From: Ecdyonurus torrentis
Lineage: Eukaryota; Arthropoda; Insecta; Ephemeroptera; Heptageniidae
NCBI GenBank assembly: GCA_949318235.1
Contig: OX439132.1
Coordinates: 16,193,943-16,257,942 of the forward strand
DNA length: 64,000 nucleotides
Reading direction: 5' to 3'
The notes below the pieces were generated by a model, which was given only the letters and a program-made list of their open reading frames with translations, had not been told where the DNA came from and did not search any database. Within the stretch, counting starts at the first letter, position 1; each line of letters begins with the position of its first letter. Position numbers and translations under genes: made by a program. Shown piece after piece: positions 48,325-60,743 of the stretch.

Positions 48325-50489
48325 AGTTAAAAAAATTAAGACCCGTAACCAACTATCCGTGATAACTATTGAAATTAACAAAAATATATTAGTCCTAATT
48401 TTTATACTCTACAGTATATGAGAGTAAAATGTCAAAAAATTGTTATTCAAAGTTCAGCAAAGTGCGAGTATCCGTCCGATTTTTTATTTATTTATTTTTT
48501 TATTTTTTTTATTATTATTATTTATTTTTTTTTTTTTTGCAAATTTGGAGTTGTCTACTCGCTATAGCTAATGAGGTATGTGGAAATGTATCTTTATTTT
48601 TTCCCTCTTATTATTATTATTTTTTTATTCATTCAATTTTGAAAATATAGGATTATATTTTTTTTATATAATGCCATGATAAATAAACCTACCAAAGTGT
48701 GTGTATGTGTGTTGTATGCTGAATTTAAAAGATATCGATAGTAAAATTGGTTCTACTGATCTTATAAAAATAATATCTTGCACCCTCTTCAAGAGTTTAT
48801 TATAATTTATAAAAACAAACAAAGGTAATATTATCCAGATAAACTTCTTCAGATTATATAATCCCTTAAAGAATAAAAGTTATATGAATGCTATAAATTT
48901 TATTAAATATTTTAAATTGAAGTTAAGATTTAAATATAATAATTATTATTATAAAAATGACAAGTAAAAAATGTAATACGAGTCTGTAAAATTTATACTA
49001 TACTTAAAACCTGAGGGTTCCTATATAGTTTACGTGCTTTACCGTCCTTCCCCTCCACCTACACAATAACGAAAATAATAATAATAAACTAGAAGGATTC
49101 ATCCTTAGCCCGTGCCATATAGACAGTTGATTTCATCACAACTGGAGGCGGTGTAAACTTATATAACAAACACCTTTCAATTACGCCTTTTTAAACAGAA
49201 TGGATTTCATAAGGAACTAAGAAAAAATAAATCATTTTATATTTTTTTATAATCTAGAAATCTAAGAAGTAAAAATTATTATTATTTGTAATAAAAATAT
49301 ATAAATATATTATTACTCTATCATAGAAGTATTTCTTTTGATAAGACGAGAAAAAGCTATAAATTTGATATTTAATAATACTTCGTAAATAAAAATGTTT
49401 GAATTTTTTTTATAGTATAAGTAAGATATTATGTTTTCCTTTGAAATAATAGATAAGATGTCGAATTTAAAAATTTAGATATTAAATTACTGAAGCAATC
49501 TCTTTTGCTGTAAGGTGTTTTAAATCCTATTGAATGTATAGGAATTAGAAATACGTATATTATAATACTTTTATATACAATATATATTATATATATATAC
49601 CTGAAGTTAAAAATCAATGTAATAATGAATTTAATTATTAAAACAAGCACCTATAAATAAATGTTAAATTATTTATTGTTCAAATCAATGATGATTTTCT
49701 AAAATTTTACACAACACTTTACTGATGTGTTAAATTGGATGGGTTGTTTGAGAAAATAACAAAAATAAATTACATTATTTAACAAGATTTTTTATTGCAT
49801 TTTATATTTAAAATGTACATCGATATAATATATCATGATCTTTTTGTTAGATGTATTTGGACTAGATGTGTTAGAGAGATTTTTTTTTACTATAAATCTA
49901 CATTTTATTTACTTAAAAAAAGTGTTTTATAATACACAAAAATTTACATAATATGCGCTCGACTAGTAAGAAGCACTCAATCCTAAATTAATTATTAAAA
50001 TAATAGTATTTAATCCATCAATAATATAATATAGGCATTAGGCATAATTTATTGATATAAAATAAAAATTAAAAATAGTAAAATATATATATATAATACG
50101 ATTAAAATAGATCTAAAAATTATTTATAAATAGTTTACAAACATATATTTAAAAAATTGGCATTGCATTTATTTTTTGTGACTCCATATATTTAAAGGGA
50201 AAACAATCTCAATTTTTCCCTTTTACTGGCAAGAATATTGAACACAATATAATAAAGCATTGGCACTGTGAAAGTTAAACATGTTTTAATAAAATTTAAT
50301 TCTTTTAGATAAGTAATATTGATCGAGTGGCTTGAGATGAAAATCAGTTTTGTTTTTCTCCTATGCTTAAATTGGTCCCAAACAAGAGGAAACAGTATTT
50401 GAAAATATAATATTATGTGCAGCACGAATATATTGTAGAATTCCTTTGTTGCTTCCTTGTAGCACCATACAGTATTCGTTGCTTCGATG
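48325..50489. other. Intergenic AT-rich DNA before the unidentified gene
   Basis: No gene recognised. The sequence just below 50490 is the 3' UTR of the minus-strand gene. Minus-strand AATAAA (TTTATT on plus) occurs near 50169, among other places. Confidence 0.35.
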
Positions 50490-51620
50490 TTAGATTGAGC
50501 CTGAGGGTGAGGGCAGGGGTACAACAGGTGGAGTAGCACTTGCCGAGTACAGCAGGTCACAGCCACGGAACGCTGCAGCCAGCAGTTGCGCGTCACTAGC
50601 TGACTTCAAGTCCCCGCGAAGTTTTTGTCTCGTCTCGCGGTGAGTTCGCAGTCGCTGGAGAACCTCGTGCGCCATCAGTGGGGGTCGAGACGGAGAAACT
50701 GGACCCTCCAGCATGTCTGCGCAAGCAGAGCTCTGAAACACAAAATGTCATTTCTTGAGCTTATTATGTTTTTAAATAAATTTTGCGATTTAAATTTAAT
50801 GCATAAGTTGAAGTACTTATTTTAGGTTGATAAGAACTTCAGCATATCAAAGAGTGCTCGATTTATTTTCTTTAGAACTGACAAGAGTTTGTAAAGAATG
50901 CCAACTTACGAGCTACTGACTTTATAAATTATGATCATATCCGCTTCCTATTTAACATACTACGCATGCGCAGTATATATTACACCAGAAGCAGGTATGA
51001 GTCGGCAGCTCGTAAGTTGGCTGTTTTATTCGTCAATTGCAAGTTTAGAACTCTAAACAAGATTATTAATTATGTACATAAAACAAGGCACTACTCTTAT
51101 TGTCAATAATGTAGGACCAATAAAGTAAAATATACTTTAAAATAACAAAAATAAATAATAAAATAAAAACAGCCATTAATTTACTTCCCCCGCCCCCCCA
51201 TCGTTTTGTCATTATAGTTGATTATGATTAAAAACATTTAAAATTTAATGTTTCTTCTTTTCGTCTACTAGAGATGTATGACTTATTTTATAATTGGATT
51301 ATTTTGTAAAAATAAATATGTAATAAATATTGTAAAAAAAAAATAAAAAAAATAAAAATCTGCAACATTGAAATGCGACCATTAATGGATTCTTTGATTT
51401 TTGAGCCATATATTACATTAAAAAGTATACTGATATACCTGTTGCCTGAAATAAAATTACATTACATGTTTTATATACATTATTTATACGTTTTGAAATA
51501 AGTATATTCAAGAAATAATTTTATATTATATTTTACCAAGGTATTGAATAAAATTATTTTGTTGGAATACTATGATAAAAGAAGGAAAGGACTCTCTTTG
51601 AAAATAATAGTCACCCCATG

Positions 51621-51657
<37 letters not shown>

Positions 51658-54600
51658 ACATTTTTATTATATTTACGGATAACTACGAATTATACAAGAG
51701 TGACGAACCCTTTGCCGAATTCACTTAATTAGTAACTATGGCGACCCTACAGCTATATAAGCATACTCTATGCTGCTAATAAAACAAGTTTATATTCTAA
51801 TGTTTATTATAAAATATATATATATATACAAAGAATAATAATAAAAAAAGTGTTCAAACCAATTATCATTGAAATAATATAAGCATTTAATATGCCTGTG
51901 GCGACACTAATTTGTTTAAAGTTTGCACATTAATAATTGTATTCTAAAATCACACGTGCTATAAGAATTATTTACTAACTATAATTAGGGACAATATTTA
52001 GATATAAAATTAATACATTGAACCATTCATTAATTATAAAAATATCTGACAGTTTTTTTTCTTCTTGTTTAATATTTTTTTATACTTGCGCTATTTTAAA
52101 TATATTCTATTTTTTATATATAATATTATTCATTATAAGATAAATATCTTGTTATTCCAGTAAATAGTGCGGAGAAAAAAAAAAAGCTAATATTTAAATT
52201 TGCATATACATATAGTTAGAATTAAATTAGATGTTTTATAACAAGGTCCATAAAACAAATGAACAAAAAAAAAATCTTGTTTAAGCGAAGAAAAAAATTG
52301 CTATACACGCGCATTTTAATTAATTTTCATATAAACCCAATAATTTGTTATGGTATTATTACTAGTACTTTAGTTTAAACTAAAAATTGACATGAAATTT
52401 AAAGAATAGATTGAGGTAATTTTGAGCCAAATATATATTCTAAAATATAGAATAATTGTACATGGAACGAAATATTACGTGTTTTCAAGTGTCACGGAAA
52501 AAATAAATTACGTAATTTATGCTGCATTCATCAATTGCTATATTGTAGAACACAAATGTTGCCATATTTTAGAGTAGCATAATTATTTATGCTGAACATC
52601 ATCATTATGCTATGTGGTATAATCGTGTTATAATATATCGAATAAATTATGTTGTTATGCGTAAAGTTTGCTGCATTGAGCCATAAATTATTATACCATA
52701 TTACAGTACACAAAAGCTGTTATTTTAATTTTAAATGTAATATTACACATTCCAATATACATGCATGATTCACAAATATAAAAGGCTAAATCACATAAAT
52801 AATTAATAAATTTCGTCTTGACTCGACTGAAGTGTATTATAGTAAATTTCACTATTTGAAGTATACAACTTATTTATTTATTTTATTTATAATGTTTTTT
52901 GGGTTTGTTTTGATTTACTTGCTTTGTTTTACTGCACGAACCCATGGCACAAGTTGTCCGCTCAAGATAAAATAAATACATAAATGGGTAGTTAGTTTCA
53001 AATATTTTTTTGTGGTGTTCTTTTATTATTATTATTACTGCTATAATTTTTCTAGTCGAGTTACATTAATCGTTTGCTATTCTTATAAAAAACATTATTG
53101 ATTCTTTTGATTTTTCCTCACTTTTCAATTCTTATTCTAACAAAATTCTAGCCTATTACGAAAAACATTGGAAAGAAAAAAGACAACTATTGTGACCAAT
53201 GGCAACGTAAATTCCATGAGAGGCTGCACTAGTGCAATGATGCAGGCACGAGCCGTGACGCGCCGATGCAGTTGACGAGGCGTGACGTCACACAAGAGTG
53301 AGCACGTGACCAAGCAGGAGGGGGGCGGGGTCACCCGCGCCTGCCACGTGACGGGGGGCTAGGGGGGGCAGGTGTGAGATACACAGAGGGAGAAGCAGCT
53401 GCCTACACCCCTCCTCCCCCCACGTAAACACAGTGTAAGCTTTTTTTTTTTTTTTTACTCCAATGCAATGATCAAAAATTTCAAAGGTGAAAATTAAGTA
53501 CACAAAAACTCACCTAATAGCAGAAATAAAATTTAAACAATTATGCGACTTCCGAGCAATGCACAAATTATATTTGCAATAAATTTAGCAAAAAGATACG
53601 TATATAGCACTTACAATGAATATCGATTACGTCATCCACTATATTTAAAAACAGATACAATACAGAAAATTCACGAGTAGAAATTCTTTACCATATTATA
53701 TATTTTTACTTATTTTTATTTATCTAGTCCTATATTATGTTCAATTATGTTTATGTACCATACCACCTCTGTTTATGCACCTCTTTTCTAGCAATAAAGT
53801 TATCAAATAAAATTCAAATTTTGAAGATTGTCCTCAGTTAACCCTATACCTGTTCTGTTTTAAATTTTTAATCTATATATAAATAAATATATTTTAACTT
53901 TCTTATCTTTCATATTTTTGCATAAAAAATTGGCGACATTTTTCGTTAATTGCCAGAAGGAGAGCTATTATATCTCTTATATAACGAAATAAATAACCAA
54001 CATTCTTTCACATCAAATTACGTGTATCATCTTAACGCAAAAGTCAATTTCAATCCTACCTTATAAAGAGTGAACTCTATATTTATTAATAAAATAATAA
54101 ACAAGCTAATATAATATATTGAATATTAATTTTGTTGTATATTATATATCAATATATATGACCAAAAACGAAACAAGTATTTTTTTTATATGTAAGATCT
54201 GAATGATAATGAAGAGTTTTTGCGATCAACACGACCACGCGAGTATCATTTAAGTCTATACCGTTAAATTAAAATAGAGTAATAAAGAAACATGATAACT
54301 TTATAGTATATTTTTTTAATGAAGACTTTAAAATGTGTAGTAAATAAATTTTAAAAATGGATGTAAATAGCTAATAATAAATTTTAAATGAAAATACTCT
54401 ATGTGTACGTTTCGTATTTGTCAAATAAAAAACATACGTTCATGGTTCTCTTTCTTTATTCTATTAGATTTTAATTTTTGCATATCTCTCTCTTTCTCTC
54501 TAATTATATTATTTTATTAGGGAGTCAATATATCATTCCCTCAAAGGAAATTCAATGAACTATAAACTATAACATCAATGCAATTTAATTTGTGTCTAAT

Positions 54601-54853
54601 GTATGTCGTAAATTTTTAATAAAAGTTGCTTTATATCGATGAATATATAAATATAGAAATTTAGTTTTTTCTCCTGAATGTTTAGAATTTCAGAAAAATT
54701 GTACTTTTTGACCCCTGGTAATTTTAAATTTTGCTATGAATTAATAATAAATTATTTCAAAGGATTACTTTACTGTATAATTAATAATTATATACAAACA
54801 AAATATTTATATGTATAAAGCAATGTCAAAATAAAAGTAAAAACAAGAAAATC

Positions 54854-54939
<86 letters not shown>

Positions 54940-57413
54940 TTAAATTTATCTCTCTTCATTCCCCAAAAGAATTTGTATACCACCAAAAGTTTCGAAAGAG
55001 GACATATTAGAAATAGCAATGCAAAAGCCTGTGTATATTAGACAGCTACATAAAAAATCTTAAATAACAGTGAGAATTTTTAATTAAAATCAGATCAAAT
55101 GTCAAAATGCTTTTAAAATATAAATTTAAAAAACATTCTTTTTATATTAGAAAAAGGTATAATATTGGAGGTATTTTTGCAAAACATTGATATATTTTTT
55201 AAGATACAACAAAAATGTTACAATTTTTTTTTTCTAAGTCCTTGACAATGTACAACCTATAATGAATTTATAGATTAGATATTATGTATTTCATTTGCAT
55301 TAATATAAAACGTCCCGCGTCTCTCTCTCTCTTTCTGTCTCTCTACTTTTTTCTTTTAGTGTCTACTTGTTATTGTACTAAGAAATACCAAAGGGTTAGA
55401 ATTATTAATTTGTAACGGTAAACATTTTTTGTTAATAAAAGTGAATCTATAGTTTCGATACAAAGTAATAACAAGCATTACAAAAATATATATAATTTTT
55501 AGGGATACATAGAATAAAAAAGCGTAAAAGCAGTTAAACTCGTTACTAAGTTGATTTTTATCTATACATTTTTCTACGCAATTTTTTGCTCTCTCTCTCT
55601 AATTTTTAATCTATACTCTGTAAGTAGATGTTTTTTTATTAATATTATTATTATTACTATGTTCACCTTAAAGCAAAATAAATAAGTATAATTTTATTTT
55701 ATTAAATTATATTTTGACTTTGTAATCAAATGCTACTTTATTTGGATTTTTTTTAACTTCTTGTTATATAGAGGACAATTGCCTCGACGAATATAATTTT
55801 AATAACTAAAATTAAGTATGCTGGATACACATATATACTTGTTATACATATACATATAGTGTCCCTTAGGCAACCTGATTGATCTTGTATCGTCATATCT
55901 TTGTGATTCGCGGCATCGTGTGTGGCCCCCTGTCTATCTTATTAATAACAAAACATCAAAGTCAGTGTCTATATAAAAAATTATCAAGAAAAAAAAACTG
56001 CTTGAGCACATGATTTTTGGTATGTGTGGAAACAGTCACAGCATATAAGCTAAAGAGAGTGTATATAATAAAATAATACATAAAAAAAAAAAGTAAATAA
56101 CAGTCTTCACCTGTTTTTATTTTACTACAAAATTGAATAATAATTGAATTAAATTATGTAGATATATAAAGAAGATTGCCTTAAATTGATTATTTTTTAA
56201 AGAAATTTACATAATAATATTATTAATGACCTTCTATAATAAATAAATTGCTTGTTAAAAATATATTTTATACAAATTTTTCTATATATCTTGATCCTTT
56301 CAGATTTAATAATATAAAAATATTTAAAGATTTTGTGTCTAAAAAGCAATAACGAGATTTTCAATAATCATATTCGAGGAAAAAAAAGAAAATTTTAATT
56401 ATTAGCGTTCAATAAAAAGAATAAAAAATGTAGACTTTACGAAGCTGAACTGAATGCCAAAACGCAATCAAGCAGTATACTGCTACTATACTGCTATAGC
56501 ATTAAAATTATGTAATTAAATTGAAATTTACAATACAATACAATAATGTGGAGAACGTATTGGAGAACAATAAGTACGATAATATGTAACGTTACCTTTT
56601 CATTGCTTTCCTCGACATGTAAATTTGTCATTTCTTGCAGAGCTAAAAACAACCTATATGGTCTTTACTGTGAACAAACTGGACTGAACTGACCATACAG
56701 CACTCAATGCAGACTCTTTTATATTAGACGGAAACGAAAACTTGTGCGGTTACAGACATACTACATTATCTCTCTTATCAATATCACGCACGCACTGCCA
56801 CAGCTAAACTTTTATTTTCCTCAACCCTGCTGCTGCGCTGCTGTGTGGCAAAGGGGTGTTTTAATACTTCCGTCCTACATAAATTATCATTATTTAGTAA
56901 AATTTTAATCTATTTCCTATTAACACACAAGATTTTCTTTAGGCGCGACAATTGGATGCAACATTTTAGTGATTATACATATTATAATGGTATATTATAT
57001 ATTATATAAGGATGAAAACCTAATAACAAACACGAGTTATTCCTTACATTTATATTTTGTAATATTTTAATCCTGTAATTAAATGAAAAAAAATATATTT
57101 TACTATTGTAAATGCTATTATAATTAAAAGAATCAACTAATAATTAAAAGTCATACTAAAAATGATATAAAATAATGGCTTATAATTATGTTGATATAAT
57201 ATATAATCGTATAATTTATTGTATTAAATAAATACAATTACACAAAGCTGAAGTTTCCATAACATATATCATAGGCCTCACAAGTATACAGTATGGACCA
57301 CTCGCAAACAAGGTGCAAATAAAATTTATTATTTAATATAATAATCCCTAAAATTAAAAATTTTCAATTTTAAGTTTATCCTCTTATAAAATTTTCAGTA
57401 TATTATATTCACC

Positions 57414-57483
<70 letters not shown>

Positions 57484-58855
57484 TAGTGTGTATGCATTCA
57501 TGCTAAAGTTGACGCCATGTTGGATCACTCAATAACATGACCCGCATAGGAAAATCACTAAATTTGGCAAATGTAAAAAAAACTATCTAAAAAATTAACT
57601 GATTTCGCAAAGACAATAGACAAATATAAAGTTTGTCCTATGCTGAGCAATGTTATTCATTACTCCCGTATGGCGTTTAAATGTGACGTCATGCGGATAC
57701 CCTATAAGTTTTTGTTATTATTTTCTTAACCACCACTATTTTAATTAAATGCAGTGCTGTGCTTATATTTTACATATTACGTATATATGTTTATTGCTAT
57801 ACATCCCAGTAAGTATAATAATGCTTTTGATTCATAATATACTATATAGTTTATTCTACTTTATTTTAATGTTGTAAAACGAGAATACAGTAGCGTACAT
57901 TGATGCAAAATTCTTGTGAGTATGACTCATCTTATCATATTCTATGCATATATTATGAGCAAGCAAGCAAGCACCCAGCCAGACATTTTTATTTTTATTT
58001 CCCCAGCTAGTGCCAAGTTTAAATGTTTACATCTCACCACACCAGCAAAGCACTTGAATGCTAATGATCTTGATCATCGCAGTATTTCTATATATTTATT
58101 TTATAAAACAATAACTGTCGTAGACACAACTCCATGAGAGACTAATTTCTTGGAATACAATCCTTCTACGCACAAAACATATACAGACTGCCATGCTATA
58201 TGGACTGAAATAATTACAGTTTAAACTGAAACTATACAGTGTGTATACTGTATATGGCTGTTGCATGTAAAATCATCAGTATTAATTAACATTATATCAT
58301 CTTTCATCAAAGAATTATATTTTTAATAAAATCAGTTTTTTTTTTATTTATATAATTTTAAAACTATTAACGTAATTATCTCGTACGTGATAGTGCAGGT
58401 TGCACGATATTTCGGGCTATTGCCATGTTTGAGTGTTTAGATAAATTAATTACGCAGCATGTAAACGTCATAATATTTAGTATGTAAAAGGAAATAATTA
58501 ATTTATAATATAAGTTTACAATTTAATTATTTTCTCTTTATAGTTTATGTTATGTAACCTTAAAAAAAAGTTTATAAATAAATTTAGCTAATTTTAAATG
58601 CGTAATCTGCTATCTTGCGATTTTACCAATATATTTTTTAATCCTTTTATATATCTTCAGATGCAGCATATGATTAGCTATCTCACTACGCCGGTAACAT
58701 TCGTTGTTGGAAGATTGCATTTTTTTTCTATAACCTTTATTTATAGTCAATGCTATTTTCTGCTTACATATAATGCAAAATATCAATTTGAGGTGGACGA
58801 CTAAAAACCACCCAATAAAATATACAACAATAAGAAGAAAAAAAATGTAAAAATT

Positions 58856-58901
<46 letters not shown>

Positions 58902-58996
58902 CAGATTTGTATTTATTGTGAATTAGGATATTTAGTACTTACCGTAAGTGAAAGAGGTGAGTGCGCCAGTTTGCTGCTCTTCAATCACGCACTGAA

Positions 58997-59027
<31 letters not shown>

Positions 59028-59437
59028 ATAAAAAGTCAGAAAACATCAATATATTTCTTTCAGGGCGAAGAATTCAGATGTGGTAAAATATTCATTGCAC
59101 TCTGATGTACATTTTGAATAAACCTCAATTATAAAATATGATGCTATGGTGATCTTATTATGCAATCGTTTAACCTCGAGCTCTATATATACGTGCTAGT
59201 GAATTACTTAGAAGAGCGCGAGTGACGTGTCACTTTAATTAAGTAAATTAAAATACCAATATAAATATTATGGAAATTTCTAAATAATATGTTAATTAGA
59301 CTGATTAGGATTGCTTACCAATGTTGTCTGCTAGGAGATCGTGTGCTTTCTGAGCTATGTCCAGCTGATGAAGGCACGCGCGGGGGGGCGTGGTAGGGCG
59401 AAGGGGGCGACTTGGCGGGCCGGGCGGCACATCTGGC
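50490..59437 (-). CDS. Unidentified protein, 3' part of a minus-strand gene
   Basis: The last coding exon (50490-50732) is clear: acceptor TTGTGTTTCAG, then 80 residues starting SSACADMLEGPVSPSRPP, containing HEVLQRLRTHRETRQKLRGD (a charged, probably helical segment) and ending VVPLPSPSGSI. It is distinctly GC-richer than its surroundings. Two weaker upstream exons fit the same frame: 58943-58973 (KLAHSPLSLT, acceptor GAAGAGCAG, donor GTAAGT) and 59319-59437 (Ser/Pro-rich, SPPSPYHAPPRVPSSAGHSS, donor GTAAGC). Phases 2 and 0 agree across both joins. The 5' part of this transcript would lie beyond the window. An alternative start exon is listed separately. I do not recognise the family. Confidence is high for the last exon, moderate for the others. 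Confidence 0.55.
50899..51021. mobile_element. Foldback MITE in intron of the unidentified gene
   Basis: The ends TGCCAACTTACGAGCTACTG and GGCAGCTCGTAAGTTGGCTG are inverted. GGAAGCGG-type inner words and the palindromic ACGCATGCGCAG occur inside. Non-coding; about 165 bases upstream of the last exon's acceptor. Confidence 0.55.
51022..53199. other. Intronic AT-rich DNA
   Basis: No exon or element recognised. It contains an A run of about 32 at 51624-51655. The stretch at about 52915-52985 (TGCACGAACCCATGGCACAA) is less AT-rich but unexplained. Confidence 0.35.
53200..53430. promoter_or_regulatory. GC-rich patch with CRE, E-box and GC-box sites
   Basis: Within an AT-rich intron this stretch is strongly GC-rich. 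It has TGACGTCA (53283-53290), CACGTG (53303-53308 and 53345-53350), GGGGGCGGGG (53321-53330) and an ATTGG (CCAAT complement) at about 53197. Such a cluster is typical of a promoter, perhaps an internal promoter for the minus-strand gene, but no start exon is seen next to it. The string GCAGGTGTGAGATACAC recurs, slightly changed, at 43.34 kb, so a decayed mobile element is the alternative. Confidence 0.4.
54856..54937. repeat. (TC)n(TA)n microsatellite
   Basis: A (CT)n run of about 20 bases followed by about 60 bases of (TA)n. Confidence 0.95.
54938..56595. other. Intronic AT-rich DNA
   Basis: No exon recognised. Short (TC)n runs at about 55319-55345 and 55590-55600. Confidence 0.35.
56596..56631 (-). 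CDS. Candidate alternative first coding exon of the unidentified gene
   Basis: On the minus strand, ATG at 56629-56631 opens MTNLHVEESNEK and reaches a donor AAAAG|GTAACG at 56595. The exon ends in phase 0, exactly the phase in which the last exon (50490-50732) begins. Joining them gives a complete 92-residue protein. Upstream on the minus strand (56632-56840) is a less AT-rich stretch that could be its promoter. The evidence is splice sites and phase only. Confidence 0.4.
57414..57481. repeat. (TA)n microsatellite
   Basis: About 65 bases of (TA)n directly abutting the left end of the MITE at 57484. Confidence 0.95.
57484..57704. mobile_element. TAGGGT-type MITE, uninterrupted copy
   Basis: The ends are TAGTGTGTATGCATTCATGC and GACGTCATGCGGATACCCTA, flanked by TA (57482-57483 and 57705-57706). 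It shares CATGTTGGATCACTCAATAA and GTTTGTCCTATGCTGAGCAA with the interrupted copy at 47.4-48.3 kb. 221 bp, non-coding. The left flank is a (TA)n tract, a natural target for a TA-specific element. Confidence 0.78.
58859..58899. repeat. Poly-A tract, about 41 bases
   Basis: One of the longest homopolymers in the window, just downstream on the minus strand of the candidate exon at 58943-58973. Confidence 0.9.
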
Positions 59438-60423
59438 CTAGCGGAGCCGCGAGGGGGAGCAAAAAAAAAAAAAAAAAAAAAAAAAAGTGTAGGGAGAATT
59501 AACAGCTGGCCTTACATCATATTGTCACACCCTAACTTGGTATAAAACACTTTTTAGTGGGTGGATAGGATAATATGTTGTGTATGTTTGCTCTATATAA
59601 AAATGATAACATAAGAGTAATGAGATAGATAGGAAAACGTCTGTAATTTGAATGATAACAGCAATATGCATAAGTATCGATTTTTAGCACCTGAGCCCTT
59701 CTACAAGGTGCGCCGCCGCAAAATATCGTTCAATTGTTTTCATCTTATCGCAATTTAAATATATACACACATATGCCAATTAATATTAATTGTGTGGTTT
59801 GTGGTTTTATAATATGCTGCTAACTAAAAAAAAAAAAAAAAAAAAAAAAAAAAGAAGGAAAAAAAAAGTAATGAAATGCTTATAGTATTAACGAATTAAT
59901 GTTTGAATGATTATGTTGGGCATAGTTCTATATACGTTTGTAAAATTGCGGCATTTTAAACCAAAGTGGTGCTTACAAATTTTTCGCAACACGTGTAGAC
60001 TTTGACACGTGCAAATCTCGCAATAAAGCAAGCTATTTATGGCAATAATTGATGCCGCACGGTCTTAGAGAAACTGATTTTTGTTTTCCCTGATTATCTT
60101 AAATGCATAACCACAGCTTTTTTTTTTTTTCCCCTTCAAAAGGAAAGAAATATTAATTGCTTTATATTGTGTATTTTGTTATACTATTACTACAGACTAC
60201 AGTATATATTATATAATACAGACACACATCTTATTATAGCATAGTCGCATAGTGAGTTATTACATAATAGTATCTTTTTGAATTATATAAATTATGTTAT
60301 GATATTTCCTTTCAGTATAATTACAGAGTTTTCAAGAAATAAAAATGTAGCTTTAAATTTTTGTGCGTGGAAAAAATTAATTATATATAAAAATTAAAAG
60401 CGCCTTTAATTTTGATGTCTTAT
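59438..60423. other. Intronic or intergenic DNA
   Basis: Starts with the candidate acceptor of exon 59319-59437 and an A/T run (59461-59486), which on the minus strand provides a poly-pyrimidine tract. A further A run is at about 59827-59853. No exon recognised. Confidence 0.35.
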
Positions 60424-60743
60424 ATTAAGGCGGGAAATCAGGTACTGCAGATCTGAAATTTTGCACAGTGATACATTAGGATATGTTATCATTAAAAATG
60501 TAAAAAATTTGGAGGGTCACCATGCTAGATTTTAAATTATGATTTTTTGAAGTGTTAATAGTCCCATAAGAGCCCATGTTAATTTCAATAACTCTGTTCT
60601 CTTCTTATCTGATGGTCACGGGTTCTGAAATTTTTATCATAGGTAGCTGTTACTATTAACTTTTAATTGGCATCATACAGTTTTGAAGTTTTTCTTTTTA
60701 AATTTTGAGATACTAGCCATCTATATTATACAACCCTTAAATA
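60424..60743 (+). repeat. Dispersed repeat, copy 2 (partner at 44.1 kb)
   Basis: Same-orientation copy of 44091-44460, sharing for example TATTAAGGCGGGAAATCAGG, ATGCTAGATTTTAAATTATG, CTGATGGTCACGGGTTCTG and ACAACCCTTAAATA. The two copies differ by substitutions and small gaps. Ends are defined only by loss of similarity. Confidence 0.7.
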
